Origin: Opitutia bacterium
Lineage (GTDB): Bacteria; Verrucomicrobiota; Verrucomicrobiia; Opitutales; Coraliomargaritaceae
NCBI GenBank assembly: GCA_003503355.1
Contig: DOCS01000213.1
Location: forward strand, 1-8,387
Length of the DNA stretch: 8,387 bases
Direction: 5' to 3'
A model generated the notes under the pieces. The model ran no database searches and was not told where the DNA came from. It worked only from the letters and a program-made list of their open reading frames with translations. A program made the position numbers and the translations under genes. Shown here one piece after another: positions 5,865-8,387 of the stretch (positions are counted from its first letter, which is position 1; each line of letters starts with the position of its first letter).

Positions 5865-7237
5865 TTCTCTAGTTCGGATGCCTGTGCGGGACTGTGTTTG
5901 CTTGGCTTGGGAAGGTTCCATGCGAGCAGCAGCGGTGCCACTACGATCAGTGCGCCAAACAGGTAGGTACTTTTGGAGCCGTAGGCAAAATACACAAAAG
6001 CTGCGACGAGCGGACCAATGGCGCGGGCCAGTGAGCCGGCCGAACGGAACACGCCGAGTGCCGCTCCTTGCTCATCTTCTTTGGTGTACAGTGACACCAG
6101 CGCGCTGAGAGTCGGGGATACGAGTCCGATCGAGAGCGCCATAATGGCCAGCGCTACGAAGAATAGGCTCAGATTGAGTGCGATGGAGAGGACGAGGAAT
6201 GCGCCAATCCCACAAGCGATACCCACGACTGCGAGGCGCTTTTCGCCAACTGGACTAGCCAAGCGGCGAACGATGCCGCCTTGCACCAGAACCAAGACAA
6301 AGCCGATAAAGACGAACATTCCGCCGTTTTGGGCGGGGGTGAATTGAAAACGTTCGACCGCCAGAAAGGTTAGTGTGAACTCCATGCCGCTGAAGGCCAG
6401 CATGTAGAATAGATAGACCAGGTTGGTGCGGCGTGTGTTCCGCGATGGGCTTTGGAAGATGCGGAAGACGGGGATGCCCTTGCGTTTAGGTGCTGGCTTG
6501 CCGCGCTTTTCGATGGGCAGTGTTTCTTTGAAGCTGCGAGCCACCCACAGGAGATTCGACACCGCCAACAGGAAGCTCACCAGCGCCGGTACGGAAAATG
6601 GATTGACCCCAAATTGTTGCAGCGACGGAAAGTGCTCAAGCAGGTTGATCTTGGCAAACAAACCGCCGATGCCAGGGCCTGTAATAAAGCCGAGTCCAAA
6701 TGCGATGCCGATAATTGCCAGACCACTCGAGCGTTTTTCCCGGGTGGTGGTATCCGCGACTGCGGCGGTTGCTACCGAGAGGTTGCCGCCCATCGCGCCG
6801 CCCACGACGCGTGCCAGTACTAGCACCCAAAAGGAAGCTGCGAAAAACCACGCCGCATAGCTTAATGCTAAGCCTGCAATGGTAATGAGCAGGACTTTGC
6901 GGCGGCCGACGCGGTCCGAGTAGGCCCCCCACAGCGGGGCGCATACAAATTGTAAGATCGAGTAGAGCGACCCGAGGATGCCTCCAAACAGCACCGCCGT
7001 CATGAAACGCGGATCCTCCGCACCACTGCGCTCGGCCCAAGCGGACAGCGGCGCGATCAATTGCCCTAGCAGGCTGCCATCGCCGGCTCCATCGGGCAGG
7101 TAGTAGTCGAGCATCGCCGGAAACAGCGGGAAAATGATCGAAAACCCGACTAGGTCGATGAACAGTGTTAGAAAGATGATTCCCAGCGTTCGTTTGCCTT
7201 GTGCGGGATCGGTGGGTGGTGCGGTTTCAGCTGACAT
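5852..7237 (-). CDS. Major facilitator superfamily transporter, TetA-like drug:H+ antiporter type
   Basis: This inner-membrane transporter of 461 residues has about twelve hydrophobic segments. A short polar N-terminus leads to [20 protein letters not shown] (15-34), typical of the TetA/multidrug branch. The MFS motif [12 protein letters not shown] at 104-114, sits in the loop after TM2. The segment between TM1 and TM2 is long (about 45-78). The central loop is basic ([11 protein letters not shown]). The substrate cannot be told from sequence; tetracycline resistance should not be assumed. The ATG at 7235-7237 is chosen because it gives an 11-nt overlap with the coaD stop, a common coupling arrangement. 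An in-frame ATG at 7277-7279 would add 14 residues and overlap coaD by 53 nt. It is probably co-transcribed with coaD. The stop lies in a hairpin. Confidence 0.9.
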   Translation of the reverse strand: MSAETAPPTDPAQGKRTLGIIFLTLFIDLVGFSIIFPLFPAMLDYYLPDGAGDGSLLGQLIAPLSAWAERSGAEDPRFMTAVLFGGILGSLYSILQFVCAPLWGAYSDRVGRRKVLLITIAGLALSYAAWFFAASFWVLVLARVVGGAMGGNLSVATAAVADTTTREKRSSGLAIIGIAFGLGFITGPGIGGLFAKINLLEHFPSLQQFGVNPFSVPALVSFLLAVSNLLWVARSFKETLPIEKRGKPAPKRKGIPVFRIFQSPSRNTRRTNLVYLFYMLAFSGMEFTLTFLAVERFQFTPAQNGGMFVFIGFVLVLVQGGIVRRLASPVGEKRLAVVGIACGIGAFLVLSIALNLSLFFVALAIMALSIGLVSPTLSALVSLYTKEDEQGAALGVFRSAGSLARAIGPLVAAFVYFAYGSKSTYLFGALIVVAPLLLAWNLPKPSKHSPAQASELEKQNA

Positions 7238-7727
7238 CTTTTGCTTTGGTGTGCCCAAATTTATCGGAAAGTGCGGCATGTACGTTTGCCGGAATTAGGT
7301 GCTTTTCACGGTCTGTAAAACGAAATACCTGTTTCACTAGGTTTGAGCTAGTGAAAAAATAGCGCTCATTGGGCATTAGGAAGATCGTCTCAATTTGATC
7401 GTCGAGATGGCGATTCATTTGCGCCATTTGGAATTCATGCTCAAAATCAGATACTGCACGCATGCCGCGGATGAGTGCGACCGCATTGAGTTCCTGAGCG
7501 AGATCGACGATTAATCCATTAAACGCAATGACTTCGATGTTGGGGCGATTTTGGACATTCGCTTTGATCAGCTCGACGCGTTCTTCAGTAGTGAAGAGGG
7601 GATCCTTCGCTGCGTTGCACGCCACGGCTACCACGACTTTATCAAAGATGTGCCGTCCGCGGTTGATGACATCGAGGTGGCCATTGGTGATCGGATCGAA
7701 AGAGCCCGGATAGATTGCAGTTTTCAT
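7227..7727 (-). CDS. coaD: Phosphopantetheine adenylyltransferase (CoaD)
   Basis: CoaD transfers AMP from ATP to 4'-phosphopantetheine, giving dephospho-CoA, the fourth step of coenzyme A synthesis from pantothenate, in the cytosol. The 166 residues match the family (about 160). [16 protein letters not shown] at 6-21 includes the nucleotidyltransferase TxGH-type motif (TNGH, 14-17). Lys41, Arg90 in [20 protein letters not shown] (87-106), and the SSNLVK stretch at 127-132 fill the known substrate-binding positions. After the usual end (about residue 157) a tail of some nine residues (HTKAKDVS) is added, coded partly where the MFS gene begins. The ATG at 7725-7727 starts directly at the conserved first strand. 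It is the first gene of a likely two-gene unit with the transporter. Confidence 0.97.
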   Translation of the reverse strand: MKTAIYPGSFDPITNGHLDVINRGRHIFDKVVVAVACNAAKDPLFTTEERVELIKANVQNRPNIEVIAFNGLIVDLAQELNAVALIRGMRAVSDFEHEFQMAQMNRHLDDQIETIFLMPNERYFFTSSNLVKQVFRFTDREKHLIPANVHAALSDKFGHTKAKDVS

Positions 7728-8085
7728 GTATAAAGAATGGATTCAGTTCATCCTGCCTAAGAAGTCCAACTTTTAACAGTGTTTACCCAAGGTGCGATCA
7801 CATCTATGGGGCGCGAGTGCCTTTAGGAGTCCCTGTCTGGCCCGATGGAACTCGTCGTCAATGGCGAATGCTTGCATCGGCTACTTTGTTTTAGGCCATT
7901 CGCCTCACTCGACCATTCTCGGTCGCGGTGGTCATCACGCGTCGAGGATCAACACGATACGGGATGGATGTTTGCGCGGCCTGTTGCCGGTTCCGAGCCA
8001 GCGACGGCTGTCTTTGAAAACCTCGGAACTGATCTTGTTCATTTTGAGCTAGCCCACTGACTTCGAAATCGTCAGCCTATGCAAA
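7728..8085. other. Intergenic stretch between coaD and pgsA without a recognisable gene
   Basis: This region of 358 bp separates the divergent coaD and pgsA genes and should hold both promoters, though no clear -35/-10 pair is seen. One open frame on the plus strand (7845-8060, 71 codons, beginning MELVVNGECL) ends 25 bp before the pgsA start. An AGGAG lies at 7825-7829 but 15 bases from its ATG, which is too far for a good ribosome site. The product resembles nothing I know. It is rich in Arg, His and Trp and has no membrane segment. It could be a small gene, the remnant of a decayed one, or chance. Confidence 0.4.
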
Positions 8086-8387
8086 GTGAACTTACCGAAT
8101 CTTCTCACACTTTCGCGCATTCCGATAATATTCGGAGTGGTCGCACTGCTTTATCTGCCGGTTACGGGTGCCAGTACGGCTGCCTTTGTGCTCTTTGTGC
8201 TGGGTGCGATCACTGATTGGGCAGATGGCTATTTTGCGCGTAAGCAAGGGATCGTCTCGAATTTCGGGAAGTTGATGGATGCGCTGACGGACAAGGTGTT
8301 TATCGTTGGCTTGTTTATTACCATGCTGGTGCTCGGCGAGCTACCAGGGCTTTGGTCGCTGTTTTTGCTGCTGCTGATCTTGAGCCG
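8086..8387 (+). CDS. pgsA: CDP-diacylglycerol--glycerol-3-phosphate 3-phosphatidyltransferase (PgsA), 5' part
   Basis: This integral membrane enzyme makes phosphatidylglycerophosphate from CDP-diacylglycerol and glycerol-3-phosphate, the committed step to phosphatidylglycerol and cardiolipin. The first 100 residues are in the window (the family is about 180-200). The start [14 protein letters not shown] is the typical PgsA N-terminus. The CDP-alcohol phosphatidyltransferase motif DxxDGxxARx8GxxxDxxxD is complete: Asp44, Asp47, Gly48, Ala51, Arg52, Gly61, Asp65, Asp69. Hydrophobic segments lie at about 10-25, 30-45 and 70-100. The start is a GTG at 8086-8088. The frame is closed by a TAG at 8050-8052 and contains no other usable start before NLPNLL. 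The ATG at 8079 is in another frame and leads to an early stop. Other CDP-alcohol transferases are a minor alternative. Confidence 0.93.
   Translation, partial: MNLPNLLTLSRIPIIFGVVALLYLPVTGASTAAFVLFVLGAITDWADGYFARKQGIVSNFGKLMDALTDKVFIVGLFITMLVLGELPGLWSLFLLLLILS

Noticed and set aside
5730..5921. N-terminal extension of the aldolase to an ATG at 5921
   Set aside because: The extra 64 codons overlap the end of the MFS gene, contain no aldolase-like sequence, and class II aldolases start at MPVATP.
6423..6860. Plus-strand frames of 145 and 123 codons
   Set aside because: Antisense to the MFS transporter; their translations mirror its coding sequence and show no domain.
8079..8210. ATG at 8079 as a gene start
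   Set aside because: It is out of frame with pgsA and reaches a stop after about 40 codons; the GTG at 8086 opens the frame with the full phosphatidyltransferase motif.

Overview
This window reads as an ordinary chromosomal housekeeping region of a bacterium. I recognise eight certain genes plus one partial gene at each edge where noted. The best guess for the host is a marine Verrucomicrobiota (Opitutae/Puniceicoccales-like). This is an inference from moderate GC, the gene content (three-subunit transhydrogenase, carboxynorspermidine-dehydrogenase-like protein, SufT), and the lack of a convincing Shine-Dalgarno sequence before any gene. No rRNA, tRNA, CRISPR array, transposase or phage gene was found.

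Layout, left to right. At 1-536 (minus) is the N-terminal part of a saccharopine-dehydrogenase-family enzyme resembling carboxynorspermidine dehydrogenase (polyamine synthesis). Divergent to it, at 705-1301 (plus), is sufT, an Fe-S cluster assembly/maturation factor, followed by two tandem hairpins that look like terminators. At 1468-4443 (minus) is a three-gene operon, pntAA-pntAB-pntB, for the proton-translocating NAD(P) transhydrogenase. A repeat-rich spacer separates pntAA from pntAB and supplies the pntAA stop codon. At 4698-5729 (minus) is a class II fructose-1,6-bisphosphate aldolase with a textbook intrinsic terminator (4638-4672). At 5852-7727 (minus) are coaD (phosphopantetheine adenylyltransferase) and an overlapping MFS transporter of the TetA-like drug:H+ antiporter type. 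A 358-bp stretch without a recognisable gene follows, then at 8086 (plus) a GTG-started pgsA (phosphatidylglycerophosphate synthase) that runs off the window.

The genes serve separate central functions: NADPH/NADH balance (pnt), glycolysis/gluconeogenesis (fba), coenzyme A (coaD), phospholipid (pgsA), Fe-S maturation (sufT) and polyamine synthesis. Only pntAA-pntAB-pntB and coaD-MFS look like co-transcribed units. I see no clear new multi-gene system. The most interesting signals are (i) a transhydrogenase whose membrane part lacks histidine at both positions I know as proton-path histidines, (ii) the structured repeat inside the pnt operon, and (iii) two overlapping hairpins, one with an A10 loop, at the end of the MFS gene.
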